From the NCBI GenBank assembly GCA_950295325.1, contig OX485809.1:7130001-7194000 (forward strand): a stretch of DNA of 64,000 nt, given 5' to 3'. A program made the position numbers and the translations under genes. Shown in pieces: positions 1 to 12,100 of this stretch. Each line of letters opens with the position of its first letter. Position 1 is the first letter of the stretch. Source of the stretch: Polytrichum commune. Lineage: Eukaryota; Streptophyta; Polytrichopsida; Polytrichales; Polytrichaceae. The notes below the pieces were generated by a model. That model searched no databases. It was given only the letters and a program-made list of their open reading frames with translations, and was not told the DNA's origin.

Positions 1-2640
1 ATAGCTGTACGCAATCATCGGTTGCGGCGCATCGGAACGGGTGGGGAAGCGGCTCATGGATGAGCGGCTTCACCATTTTCGTACAGTAGTATCATACAAA
101 CCACTCTCAACCGCCGATTGGGAGTTGTGGAGCGAGCAACAATCAACATCATCAAGCTCGGAGAAATTGCGATGATGTATACATCATCGGTCAATGTGGA
201 CAGAGAGTGATGATTTGATCTTGTCGAGAAACTCTCCACTCTCTCAAGAACTGTGCGTAGTAGTAGAGAAGATATGTATGATAAATTTCGTTAGGTAGGA
301 TTTAGGCACAATTTATACGCGCACGTGCTTCCATCGCTCATGTACAGATGCTCAGGGGCAGTCCAATGCGACTGAAACTTTTTTGAAGCAGAGCACTTAG
401 GTTGCAAGGACTGCACACTCTTAGGACTTCAGTGATTTTGAGCCCTCGGTGGCTTTCATTGTCAATCACATTTGGCAACAGCAGAGTTTCATCACAAAAG
501 TTCGTCAACCTGTTGTGCATGCACTGGAGCTATTTTTCCTGTTCATACGACTTAGTGATTTGTTGTCTGTGGGAATAGGTTTGTTTCTCTTTCGGTCACG
601 GAGGATTTGCACTCCAGTAGGCTTTCAATTTCGACACCAGCCATTTCGCAATAGCAAACCTTCACTTACAAAGTGGCTGTGCATTCAAAGTCGGAGAAGT
701 TGGTCACATCTTTTGTGATTTGTTTGTGTTGAGATTAATTTTTTTCCTCTTGTGTATGGACAATATCCTGGAGTCAAAGTATGGGTTCAGGCCGCTGTGG
801 GAGGAACATGTGTCAGTAACATGTGCAATTTGCTACAATGGATTAGTGTACAGATGTTGCGGGAGCAGTCGAATGTGACTGTATCTCGTTCAAAGCGGAT
901 CGGAAAGGTTGCGAGGATTGCACTCTCTCCTGTAAGTAAGGCTGAGTACTTAAACCCCCGGATGATTATAATGTCAAATGCTCATCGCTGGTTGCAAAGG
1001 TTCATCACAGTAGTCAAATGGTTGTGCGTGCACTCAAGCTGTTCATTCGAAGGAGTAACTTGTTCGCCTTCACTCTAGATTTGTTCCTTTCCGCTGAAGC
1101 AGGTATCATTCGAGGCTGCAGCAGCAGCTGTTGGAGAGACTTGGATAACTTACACTTGTCCAAGCGATGCTTGCTTGTATGCACTTACCTATTCAAATGC
1201 TGTTTTTGGTTGATTTCTTTCACAGCTACAGGAGCGAATCCAAAATTATTAATTGGTGTTCGCAGCCTCGGGGTTAGTAGAGTAAGTTAGAGATGTTTCG
1301 AAATTCTCTCCTCACGTGAATGAGGGATTTCTGCAGATTCGTCGGGTTCTTACTTTTGCAGGGCCCAGCCTGCCCTAAAACATTGCCGAACATGTGGCAC
1401 TAACATCTGCATTCCCGTGTTTACCTTGGAAGCCGAGCACTGTTACCTGACTCCGTGACCTAGCCAATGCAAGATGCGGCATGCCGAATCCAGAGTCCAG
1501 ACACCTGTTACCTAACCCATTATCCAAGACTTGAAAGCTGCGCTCCGCTCTTCACCTCCCGATCACGGTCACTGAGTTATCTCCTTCACCTCCTGAATGC
1601 ACCATTCCATGCAGAACTCTTTCTCTCCTCATCGAGATCCCTTCCGTCTTGCTTCCTCCTGATCTCTTGTCCCTCGTTAGGTTAAGAATGCACTTGAGTA
1701 CGTTAAGAACCAAGGATCCGGATTCTTGGCCGTTTTCAACGTAATGAATTATCCTGGTTGTTGACCCAACCCTGTTGCCGAAAAGTTGTGCCAGAAGATT
1801 CCCAGCTACTAGTCCTGACGCAACAATCCCCCCCTCCATGCTCGACAAAGGAAGGTAACTTAATAAGGTTGCAATTTACCCGCGAAACCCTGACATTCAC
1901 ATCGTGCTTATACATACTACATACTATGCATCCGCCTCGTTTGATACACTACCTGGAAGCTCAAATTAGGTGGCCGTTGTAGAGTAGGATAAGATGCTCC
2001 GGAATCCCTACCTGTGATGTCAGTCTGTGGATAGCGGTTACCGAGGAGTCGAAGGTTCAAGGAAGGTGATGAGTTGGGTCTTAATCAATCTGGGAGCTGG
2101 TCCTTTTTGTTTCTTTCTTAAGTAGAATTAGGGGACTCACTGGTGCAAAGTCTCCATTTTTGTGAATCTGTCCCTTTGTGAGAGGGGGAAGCTTGGCCCT
2201 TGGTGAGGAGACGACAGCTGGTGCCCCAGACAAAGGAACAACTTCACTTGGACGTCAAGATCAAGCGGCAAGCAACCCAGTTGGTTTGGTTCAATTGCAA
2301 TTCGCCATCTCATCACCAGCATCAGCATCATCTTCGGAGGAAGAGAGAGGAAGGAGGTGACTGATTCCTTCTCATCAATCTCCTTTGTCCTCCTGCTGCA
2401 TTCAAGTAACCTCTGAATGCAATTTGGGTTCATGACATGCGTTGAGTTTCTTGATGTGGACGACACTTGCCATGAACGTCTACATTCGGAGACCGAATCC
2501 ATTGACTCTCCCAGTTACTGCATCTTTCTATTCAAAGTTACGCGCTGTTATGAATGTTCAATGACGATGTAATATTCTACCGAGCAAAGTCATTTTGTAG
2601 TGCCCGCACAACCTATCGAGCTTTTGTGAGTGAAAATTGA
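1..2640. other. No convincing gene; decayed moderately GC-rich DNA
   Basis: Only short open frames on both strands, none with a recognisable domain or a consistent exon chain. The main structure is the diverged tandem repeat listed separately. I see nothing else I can support here. Confidence 0.5.
340..1200. repeat. Diverged tandem repeat, about 3-4 units
   Basis: Segments beginning near 343 and 845 share the order TGTACAGATG, then GCAGTC with AATG and GACTG, then a block with TTGCA and TGCACTC, then TCATCACA with GTCAA and a TGT/GTGCATGCACT-like end. The interval is about 500 bp. Shorter, weaker versions lie near 600-690 and 1080-1200. Units are strongly diverged, so this is an old duplication. 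It does not preserve a reading frame. Confidence 0.5.
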
Positions 2641-4490
2641 GCTCATGAGTAAAGACGTTGTTGCACTTCGTAACTTTGAACGGTACCACACACGAATTGG
2701 GATAAACAATGTAAGTCTACAAACAATGTGTATGGTTTTAAGTTTCATTTACAAATCGGAGTTTTACACAATTCCATGCATTTTTACTTGGGATGTGTGC
2801 ATGTATTCTTTCACATTTTGCAATGTCCAAACTACATAATATACATGTTTTTTTTAAGTCATTCCAATCATGATGTAATTACAATATTTATGGTACTTGA
2901 TATCACATACTATTTGGAATTATGCAATGCTACAATTTTTTTTCTATTTCCAACCAAAACTTGGGAAGGCATGTTTTAAATATACAGCTCCCCCCCCCCC
3001 CACACACACAAACAATGTGGTTGCCGTGAACTGAAACCTGCCCTATGGTGGGGGTCAAGTATAAAGCAATCACTCCCAACTTTGATGACAACTCATCCCA
3101 AATGAGGCCCATTGGACTAGATAAGGGTGTAAGACCCCAGTTCCATGGGTACATTCAACTCAAATGAGAATCCTCCAGCTATAGAATGTTTCTCTACATT
3201 TTCATCCTCCCTCATGACTATAGGTGTCGTGACACTTTACCCTAACTATGGGAATTTAAGGGGTAAGCACTCTTGAAGTTGTTATACAAACTTAGAAATT
3301 TAGGGTTTCTTGAGAACTATTACAAAAGAGAATTTTTTTGGGACCATCAAAGGATCACATCAGTACATCAAGTGAACAATTTTGATCCTCTTGTAGTCAC
3401 CTTAAATCTACAAACAATAATAATTGAAAAAAAAAATCATGAAACTCATTGTTTTGTTGAGAAACTTGATTCGACTACCTACTATAGATTGGCGAGAAGT
3501 TGCAAGCATACCACATTTTTTAAGTGATTAAGTTGTCAAACTATCTATTGAAGTGTGAGCATTTCATGAGGTATAAGCAAGGCTTGCAATTCCATGGTCA
3601 AGCTTTTGGAGGTGATAGATAATCTCCATAGCTGCATCCTAAGAGGGACGTGGCTAAGAACTATTTTTGTTTATCACATACAATCGTATCCCTCATCCTT
3701 CCAACATCAAAACTTGATCCCCTACATATTTGTGGCCAGTTCAGCCCAAATGAAAGTTGGACTAGACTAGCTAGTACAAGATCTTTGAAGTTGATTTTGG
3801 TGTCCTATCAACTTCAAAAAAAACAACTTTTGGGATACATACTATTTTCAAAGCCTTTGTCTTGGATGAATGTGAGGTACACTCATATGCGGTTTTTCCC
3901 CCTTGCCTTCTTATTTTAGTTTATGAAAAGCCCCAAGAAACATATAGGGTTGTATGGGAAACCGTATTGCCAGGTTTAATTGACAATATGTGAATGAGTC
4001 AAAGAGTAGTACAATCTAACCTCCAAATTACAACACTCGATTATATGACACCTTGACTTTACAACACATTTCCCGTCAACCAAACTTTCTAGTGGTCATG
4101 TTACCTCCAAAGTACGACTAAACGCTCGTGATGTGACCATTTCTTAGGGTTGTTTTACAATATAACAAAGGTAATCAACATGCATAAGTGGTCAGGGCCA
4201 CATGTGTTTCAAGGTTCACATGTGGTTAGTACTCTGGAACGTACATGGAACTGTTGGAGAACGTTGTGAACATGTTTCTTTAATACAAATGTTAATCCAT
4301 ACTTCTGCATCTTCATCATGTACCCAAAACGACATTTCACATTGAAACATGTTGTTTTCTCAAAAAGCCTCGATAGTACGACATTTAAGACCAAAACGTC
4401 ATAACACAAAGAATACAACATGTGGATAATATGACATTTTCTTGCATGACCAAACGTGTCTTAATAAAGAGGGTCAACAATAATTCGTAG
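2641..4490. other. AT-rich gene-free stretch
   Basis: I see no gene. A poly-C run followed by a short (CA)n tract lies at about 2990-3010. Other open frames are short and unrecognised. Confidence 0.45.
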
Positions 4491-4504
4491 AAACTAGGCT
4501 GCTT

Positions 4505-4745
4505 GAAACATTGCTCGGTGAGAACCGGCGGTTAGTTACAGATGAACCGGTTGAGTTTGAAAAACAACCGGTTGAAGTTGGAGACTTCAAGAGAATTACC
4601 CATCATTTTAGAGGAATCTATAGAAGAATATGCCTCAAATGAAGAAAGCAAAACCGGAAGATGATGTCAACATGTAACCAGTTGGATTTAGAATCACATG
4701 GATCTTGACCGACTCTATATGCCCAAACACTTCCCGGGCACTGAT
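4505..4745. repeat. Dispersed repeat R1, copy 1
   Basis: Contains two AACCGG/CCGGTT palindromes flanking GAGTTTGAAAAACAA, followed by a segment with GAATCTATAGAAGAATATG and then GTCAACATGTAACC. The same order recurs at 5215-5445 and 7672-7874. The R1 family has no coding capacity that I can see. Confidence 0.6.
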
Positions 4746-4994
4746 CTGGATTTTGTTTCAATAAATGAGGACAATCTATCAGGTGCATTTTGGAAAGCCT
4801 TTGACCTTGGAATCAGCTTTTGCATTTAATACTGAATTTTTTGAATGCAAAAAGCCCAGCTGCCACACATTGAGCATAGAGATCCAACAGCTTCATCGAT
4901 TTGTCCTATTGGGTTAGTTTATGTTATCATTTGGATTTACTGTATTTGTTTTTTTCCCCCCCCCTACTAAGAAGATTATATTTTACTAACAAGA

Positions 4995-5640
4995 GCCGGT
5001 TCACACGGGTTCCCAAGTCCTAAGTCGGAATTCACTTGAGACCGATCCGTGCAATCGCAACCGTTGAGAGCATGGGGGTTTTGGGACTTACCACTTCACA
5101 CGGGTCCCAAGTCCCAAGACCCAAGTCCCAAGTATGACATGGATGCCTTCATGGCAACCCTTCTTGGAGGCCAGGTGAGGCTTGGGACTTGCGCTGAGAG
5201 TTGGGTCCAATGAACAGGGAGAACTAGTTGCTAGATATAGATGAACCGGTTGAGTTTGAGAAACAACCGGTTGAAGATCAAGACTTCAGGGGAATTCACC
5301 GATCATTTGAGAGGAATTTATAGAATATGCCTCAAATTAATGAAGAACAACTGAAAGATGTCAACATGTAACCGGTTGGACTTGGAAACACTAGGATCTC
5401 GACCGGTTGTGCTCAAAATCCTCCTTGAACATTGGTTGGGCATAGCAAAAACCTATACCCAACTCTCAACACAAGTCCCACAAACATTTTTGTATGAAAT
5501 AGTCAATATGACTTCATGGTTATTAACCATATTTTGATGATTTCTTGACGCTCAAAAGTTGGGACTTTGCCTCCATGGTGGGGGCTTGCCAACATGAGTG
5601 GGGCTTGGGACTTGGGACCCATGTGGACCACCCCTAACAT
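4995..5640. mobile_element. Possible TIR element with CCCAAGTCC ends
   Basis: The left end near 4998 reads GGTTCACACGGGTTCCCAAG. The reverse complement of the right end near 5630 reads GGTCCACATGGGTCCCAAGT. This gives imperfect inverted ends of about 25 bp, and further CCCAAGTCC copies lie inside near 5095-5135. I could not find a target duplication, and R1 copy 2 lies inside the interval. The element class is open. Confidence 0.25.
5215..5445. repeat. Dispersed repeat R1, copy 2
   Basis: Closely similar in order to copies 1 and 3: paired AACCGGTT palindromes, GAGGAATTTATAGAATATG, then GTCAACATGTAACCGGTTGG and a GGATCT(C)GACCG block. Confidence 0.6.
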
Positions 5641-5660
5641 AAAATAAAATAAAATAAAAT
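5639..5660. repeat. (AAAAT)n microsatellite
   Basis: About four perfect AAAAT units in direct tandem. Confidence 0.9.
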
Positions 5661-6094
5661 CTATTTCTTGATGTGCATTGATATGTGTGATTAGGTGGCC
5701 TTCATGAATAGGTTGTCTCTCCACCCATGCAAATTACTTGGGGTCAAAATCAGATCACAAAAAACTTGTAGCTTTGTTTATTCATTTGTATAAAAACCAC
5801 AATAGAAGTCTAGTTTGTGTGTTTTGTTATTTTGGTAATACCTATTCAAAATAGTGTGGGATGTCGATAAATTAGTGTGCGGCAACTTGCTTGTTGTATG
5901 GGCATAACATGATATTTGGCTTCAATTAGCATGGATTATCATTTGGAGGTATGGATTGCTATAAGTTTTGACTGGCATGGATGCAAACCATTGCAAGTCA
6001 TTTGTGACTTTCACCATACAAACATAGCTCTTGTTCATCCAATGTAAAAACCTCAAGAATACTCGAGCATACTTGTTGGAGGATATTTGGTCTA

Positions 6095-6292
6095 CGATGA
6101 CACTAAACAACTGGGTGATAGTGGAGAGGGACCCATTTCCGAATGGAGTGGTTGGCAACTTGATTCTCATGTGAAATCTTCTCCCTACTTGACAGAGTAA
6201 ACTAGCCAGGTAGGTAGGAAGCCAAGAATCCACCCACCACAAGGTAGGCAGTAAACCCAACCTTGCACAAGAGGATTCTTGAGCAAGGCAGG
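6095..6292 (+). repeat. SINE-like repeat, copy A
   Basis: About 200 bp that recurs in opposite orientation at 13741-13952. The 5' part contains an A-box-like GGGTGATAGTGG and, about 35 bp later, a weak B-box-like CTTGATTCTC. The body then reads through GGTAGGAAGCC, CCACCCACCACAAGGTAGG and ends near GATTCTTGAGCAAGG. The promoter boxes are imperfect, so a non-SINE dispersed repeat remains possible. Confidence 0.45.
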
Positions 6293-6299
6293 GTCAATT

Positions 6300-7655
6300 C
6301 ACGTCGGATTGCTCAACGTTGGTTATTTATTTAAGTATTGGACGAAATTGTAAATCGATTTGACACCATAAGCAAGTTTTCGGAGACCTCAAATCCGTCC
6401 AAGTCATTTGTGGTGCATCGGCCACAAATTTACATGGGTCAAGTTCCTTTCTTTATATGTTGGATGGAATGAAGGTGCACTTGTATACAACATGAGATTT
6501 TCCCTTATCTCCCCAGACAGAATTTGTTCCATGACCTAGTTCAATCGAATGGCTGTGGAAAGTGAGGCCCGGGTTTAAATCAAAGAGTCAAAACTCCCAT
6601 GAATCTTTTTTTCTTTTTTTCTTTTTTTCTTGTGGGCACAGATTGAAGACAAATTCAACTGCAATCCTATGAAACCTTTTTGGATCATTCAAATGCCGTC
6701 TTGCTGTCTGGGTCGCCCCCTCATTCGAAATCCACTTGAGGACCGCAAGTTCAAGCCAATGGAGCAACTTGTTGGTTATTTTTAGTGGGTTCGGCAAATG
6801 AGCCATCACGAGGAGCTTTGGTTTTTATGATCGAGTGTGTATGCGGAGCTTTGGTTTTTGTTTCCACAAGAAGCGTCCAAATTAGGGTTTCCGGTTTGGC
6901 AGAGTTTTAGGCAAGCCATTCAATTTTGGGGGGGTGATGCTAGTACGGTGTGTGATGATAAGGTATCTAATTTGGCGTCTCTTTGTTCGTCATTTCCACC
7001 TCCATATAAGAACCCAAATGACTCTCGCGAAGATGAAGTCAAAGCAACTTGTATGGATCATGGTATCCTATGAGGACTATTATTTGTGTCGTTTTGTTTT
7101 CGATTGTGTACCTAGCATCTTGTGGTTTCAAGGGTTTGATATGCACTTTTGCGGTGTTGTGGAGGCCCAACTTTAAAGGGAACATCGTCGGCATCCGAAT
7201 TGCATCCCTTGTACCTTCCCTCCGTCTAATGAACGGGGAGCACCGGCCACTACACTAAGGGCCGCTTCACACTATGGCCATCCAAGTCGAGAGGCCGTGG
7301 GATTGAACGGTCAAACTTTGTTGAGAGTCCAAAGAAATGGGCTGAAAATACATAGCCAATCAAATATAGGAATCGGAGCTTTTGGCGAGGCATAGTTTGA
7401 AGCCTCCAAAGGCCAAGTCCAAAGTCCAAACCCCTACCATTTGTCTGGAGCATCTTTCTTTATTCTTTGCACCAAAACAACCCCCCCAATCTAACGGCCA
7501 ACCTATTCCATTCCTATCCAACTCATTCTTCCTTCGAGAGTTTGTCACCTTGGTAAAAGACTATTGTCATGTAGGCGAGCGGGAATTTGTTCATTTATTC
7601 ATACGAAGTATCATTTGAAAAGCTTACCATAGTGACATAAAATACCATGTGACAT
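6300..7655. other. No gene recognised
   Basis: Short open frames without domains. A T-rich tract lies near 6605-6630. A single GGGCCGCTTCACAC end preceded by TAA at 7256-7258 resembles the Tourist-like end at 8686, but I could not find its partner. Confidence 0.4.
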
Positions 7656-7671
7656 TAAATATCATATTTAG

Positions 7672-7874
7672 TGTAGTCACGAATGCACTGGTTGAGTTTG
7701 AGAAACAACCAGTCAAAGTTCAAGATTCACAAAAATGACCCATCTATGCATGAATCTATGGATTACATACCTACAATCAATAGAGAAAAACCAAAAGATT
7801 GCACCATATAACCGGTGGACATGGAAACACAAGGATCTTTGACCGATTATGCCTTAAAATCTCCCCGGACACTA
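7672..7874. repeat. Dispersed repeat R1, copy 3, interrupted by a pogo-like element
   Basis: Same segment order as copies 1 and 2 but more diverged. It runs up to a TA dinucleotide at 7873-7874, where the pogo-like terminal repeat begins. Copy 1 shows CCCGGGCACTGA at the corresponding place, so the CAC before TA belongs to the repeat, not to the transposon. Confidence 0.55.
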
Positions 7875-8551
7875 CAGTAATCTCCTGCTTAAGTACACAC
7901 CCGTTTAAGTACGCATCCCAGTTAAGTGCGCAATTTTTTCGACAAAAATTAGGGTTCATACTTTATTGTTTGAACATGTCATGCAAAGTCATTTGCCGCG
8001 TATGCATGATTTTTTTACGCTTGACATTCAATGTCAACTTGTAAATGTTTTGTTGGAACGTCTCAAACGATCGTCGCAGTTCATCATCCATATGTCTAGC
8101 TTCGGTTTGAACATTGGAGCAAAGCAATTGGTCTTTGATGTCGAGGATAGTGATGTGTAGAGCTTCAAAGCCTTTGAAGTTGGTAGCACTTTCAGATTCA
8201 CCAAATGTCTTGATAGGTTGGCTTTACTTTCGTCATCGATAGGTGGTTCTTATTTAATTCACATCGTGTCCAGAACTTCATCAACGTCCTCATCGTAACA
8301 ACACCATATTCTTCATTGTTTGCATCATCAAACGCTACCCTCTTGCTCGGCGCGTTCGGCCTGCTCAACTTTGCAATGATTTCACATTGTTGGGCTTCAA
8401 TCGAGATGGTTATCTCATGTTTCATATGTTTCCTGTTGTGATTCATCGAATCAAAGGGTTTAGAAAATGATATGAGTAAAATACGCACCTACCAACTAAA
8501 TGCACACCAACAGCTCCGGTTCAAAGTGCGTACTTAAGCCGGAGATTACTG
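7875..8551 (-). mobile_element. pogo-like (Tc1/mariner superfamily) deletion derivative
   Basis: The termini are inverted repeats: the left starts CAGTAATCTCCTGCTTAAGT and the right, reverse-complemented, starts CAGTAATCTCCGGCTTAAGT. TA lies immediately outside on both sides (7873-7874, 8552-8553), the target duplication of this superfamily. Subterminal GTTTAAGTACGCA-type repeats may be transposase sites. The 677-bp interior keeps remnants of the start and end of a transposase gene on the minus strand, so the element probably arose by internal deletion of a full-length copy. Confidence 0.75.
7962..8446 (-). pseudogene. pogo-like transposase remnant (CENP-B HTH start fused to C-terminus)
   Basis: The minus-strand frame from 8446 begins with a CENP-B N-terminal helix-turn-helix-like stretch (EAQQCEIIAKLSRPNAPSKR). 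The rest of the DNA-binding domain and the whole DDE catalytic core are missing. The frame then resembles a transposase tail. Near 8203 a frameshift moves the reading to another frame, which stays open to the TAA at 7962-7964. The final residues QMTLHDMF fit the PCNA-interaction motif Q-x-x-(L/I)-x-x-aromatic pattern loosely (M-F in place of two aromatics). Such motifs are known at the end of pogo transposases. The product would not be catalytic. That the two halves come from one parent is inference. Confidence 0.65.
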
Positions 8552-8685
8552 TAGTGGAAAGGCTTAATTGACATAGGAAGCATCGTATGCATCGATGTGG
8601 ATGACTATAGGATCCCTTACTTTAAAAACAACTTGCAATGGCACTCGGAACTTAATAACTGGGACTCACTTGGGTGACGTACTTA

Positions 8686-9191
8686 GGGCCACGTCACACA
8701 CGAGACTGAGAGCCCGTGACCATTACACTTCAAGCACTCTCATTGGTGGAAAAGGTGGAGCCGGTCCAAGTTCGCTTCACACTACGCTTGAGGGACCAAC
8801 GGAGTGTGTGACTGCAGGATGGATGCAAAGTCTACATGGATTCCTACATGACATCAAATGGATCATGTTTCGTGGTCACTTGGACTATTTCCAAAAACCA
8901 CCTCTTGGAGGTAGGCCTAACACAAAACCAGGAGACCATGGCACTCCGAACACTCACAACCGTTGGTTTATTTTATTTTATCATGCACGAGGACCCACAT
9001 GAATAAAAATCGATTGAAATAGCATTTGGTTGAGGGCCCGGTCACATATGACTTCACACTACACTTGACGATCCGTGACCACATGACATGATTTTGGACG
9101 TGTGTTGGGACGGCCTTTGGGCACTTTCTTTTGGGCTCTCACCATTTCATGGTCAGGGCTCGTGGCTCGTGGCTCGTGTGTGAAGTGGCCC
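8686..9191. mobile_element. Tourist/PIF-Harbinger-like MITE
   Basis: This is a 506-bp segment with inverted ends. The left reads GGGCCACGTCACACACGAG and the right, reverse-complemented, GGGCCACTTCACACACGAG. Similarity (GAGCCC, TGACCAT) extends for about 40 bp. TTA flanks both sides (8683-8685 and 9192-9194), the expected target duplication for this superfamily. No transposase is encoded. A GAGGGCCCGGTCAC motif repeats inside near 9033. Confidence 0.7.
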
Positions 9192-9194
9192 TTA

Positions 9195-12100
9195 ATTAGT
9201 ATCTTCTAACACCACATTAGCCCCCCTATGTAAAACAAGAAAACGGTAGAACCGTGAGGCTCTGTTCTTTATTATGAAAGACTACAATTGTAGTTGTCCA
9301 CTTTGCTCATGCCAATTCGTGGCTATTCACTATACCAAACCTTTCTTGGATTTTGTGCACCTTCTTCTCAAATACGGGTCAAGGATTGAAGCTACTCATT
9401 TATCACCCGAAAGTTTTAAAATAAATAATCAAGAACTACCGAAATAACTATAGTTTACTAGATTTCTTTCAATGCATTCTAGGGAGCACTTATATATAAA
9501 CTATAATTAACATCCACATTACATAAAGTGGACCAAAAATAACAAGAACAAGTAACGTCCAAGTGTGAACACAAAGTGGTTAGGAAATTTGCTCTTGAAA
9601 CGAAGAAGTTGATGCATAGTCTCTGTCCTATAGACAGAGCCAGTAAACGTTTTGGCGAATGGCAATGGGAGAAGCGAGTCAGCTTAGGATAAAGCTGCGC
9701 CCAAGCCAAGTGGAGCGCCACCTGGCGTGCCGTGACTCGATGACCTGGCGGGTGCCGGAAGCCAAGCGGGCGTCCCGAGACAAGTGGGGCCCGCGGGCCC
9801 ACCTTGTAAGTTATGCGTGTGTGAAGGCCCACATGTGTTGAAAAAGCAAACTTATTATTGAAGTGAACTTGACGTAAGGTGGGTGAGTCTTCAATGCTTA
9901 CTTTTCCCGAGTAACATGACTTCTCCTAGGCTATGAAACATGCAATGAGGGTCGGTTTATTTACACCATGGACCATGAAGTCGGATGCATGGAAGATGGC
10001 TTATTTTCATGGGGAAGACATTATTGAGCATACTACTGACAAGAGCCATGTGTACACATTTTAGTGTGGAAGAGGAAAAAGTTCTCGAGCATACTAATGT
10101 CAAGTGTTATTTGTGTACATTTTTATCGTAGACTATTGTGTAACATATACATACACCTCATAATACCAATGAACGCACTCATGCCAAGATATCAGTAAAT
10201 GCACTTGACATTAGTGTAACCTAGCATGGCTAGCTAGGAACTTGTATAGTGGGTCACTATAGTGTCCATCCTCGAAAGGGGAGAGTAGTATTTGTCCCAA
10301 TGTCCCCTTGTCCAGTGGGCATCGGGTCATTGGCATTACGAACGGACACTTTATTCACGCCGGCCCCTTGCTTGAAAGGGGTTGGAGTTCCTATCTATCT
10401 AACCTAGCATATGCCTCAAAACAAGGTAAGTGACTCTATTATGCATGTGACACTAAATACCATAAACGGTGGACTATGTTCATGATTGGAGGTTGATCAT
10501 TCACACATGTCATCCATGATTCAACATTGTATGTGTTGGAAGGTGAAAAGGAGTCACTATAAGGTTTTATATCAATTGGCTTCTTAAGAGAATATGCAAA
10601 TTTGATCCGAAAAGTTAGTGTTTTCTTAACTTATTCTCGAGAGGTGTCCCCTTTCCGAAATTCTCGAGAGTAAGTCCAAAGTCAACTACTATGAAACGGT
10701 TTTTTAAGTGTCTTGGATAGATAGGCCTACTCAAGTACCACGTGCTGCTAGACTTTCAAGATTTTTGGACTTACGGGATCTCTTATTTTGACCCAAAACC
10801 CGGAAAGTTTTTGTGGTTTGTGGTCACTTTTTCGCTTGTCGTAGAATTATTCTATGGAGTTAAGTGCAGAACAATGATGGTGCCACACTGAAGACTCATT
10901 CTTTGTTTTGGAATGTTTCTAGCTTTAATTTCCGATACTCTTTCAGTTATGCATATGCTATTCAATGTTGGACATCATTGAGTGCTTTTGCTTGCCTTAA
11001 TGTCTAATAGTATCCACATAATTATGTAATGAATCGGTCCACTCCTTAACTTAATAGGAGAATGAATGGTTCAAAAATAGGGGGTGTTATTAGAGTTATG
11101 TGAAGAGTAAAGGAGATGAAACCGTGGGTTTATTCCCCAAAGCTTGAGTTTATGAGAGTTAACATAAAGTCATCCCATTTTTTTAACGCTTAAATTACCG
11201 TACACAAAGATTGGTGTCGGGCTATTGAAAATCGACTTGCTAGCTTGTCCTATTAGGATGGGTGGGCCAAGCTAAGCCTTGCATAGGTCAATCTAAGATC
11301 TAGGACATCGGATCCCATGTGCATAGTTTATTTTATTTTAGATCTCAATGTTTTATTTTATGTGCAAAGTTTGAGAGGTGGAATAAGGAAGTCCCAAAAG
11401 TTTCACCCAACTTTCAAAAATAGGTTCCAATGTACGACGAGCTAACGGGATCTTAATAGAATGTTTTCTCAAAGAAGGATCAAACCCATGGTTTTGTCGC
11501 TCTTTGAGGAACTTTGCAAATAACTCTAATATGTTCAAGGCTGTGAGCCGAATTTTTGGCCAAATAATTTAACTGTGGGCAGATGGTTAACCTTGGATGA
11601 AGTTTCATCCGAGTAAATGGAAATAGTTGAACTACATGCTAGGAAGGTAGTTATAACTATTAGCGTGGGCTTAGGCGCCCATAGTTGGTTATAGAAACTA
11701 TCATCACCTCTCCAGCTGAGCCAAAGGGGTTGGCAGCGGAGATGAAGGCAAACATTCATTGGCTATTGTTGAGCGCAAAGTTAAACCATAGGTTTGTCTC
11801 CCTCGACACAAATTGTGCGAGGATAATAATTAAACTATTTTCTTTGTAAATTGAGTAATCACCGCAGTGATTGTGGGATTATTGAAGTTTGTTAAGTACA
11901 TTGTTATTTTGAATGATATCTATTTTGAATGGCCGAAGTTCTGTCAAACTATTTGTTTGTTTGGATTGCATGAATGCAAGATCGGAAAACCATGGTCTAT
12001 TGTTGTGACTGCTATTGATGAAGATTGGAGTTGTGAGAGAAATTGAGTGAATCAGAATTGTGAGAGTGAGCGGTTGAGAAGTGATTGAGTGTAAAGCAAA

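Noticed and set aside
7870-8556. The pogo-like element read as a small CACTA element (CACTACAG...CTGTAGTG).
   Set aside because: The 3-bp flanks (GGA and GAA) do not match, the CAC is present in a sibling repeat without the insertion, and the interior encodes pogo-like remnants. TA duplication fits better.
7259-9191. A single 1.9-kb element between GGGCCGCTTCACAC at 7259 and the matching end at 9191.
   Set aside because: The end at 9191 pairs better and for longer with 8686, with exact TTA flanks. The flanks of the longer pairing do not agree.
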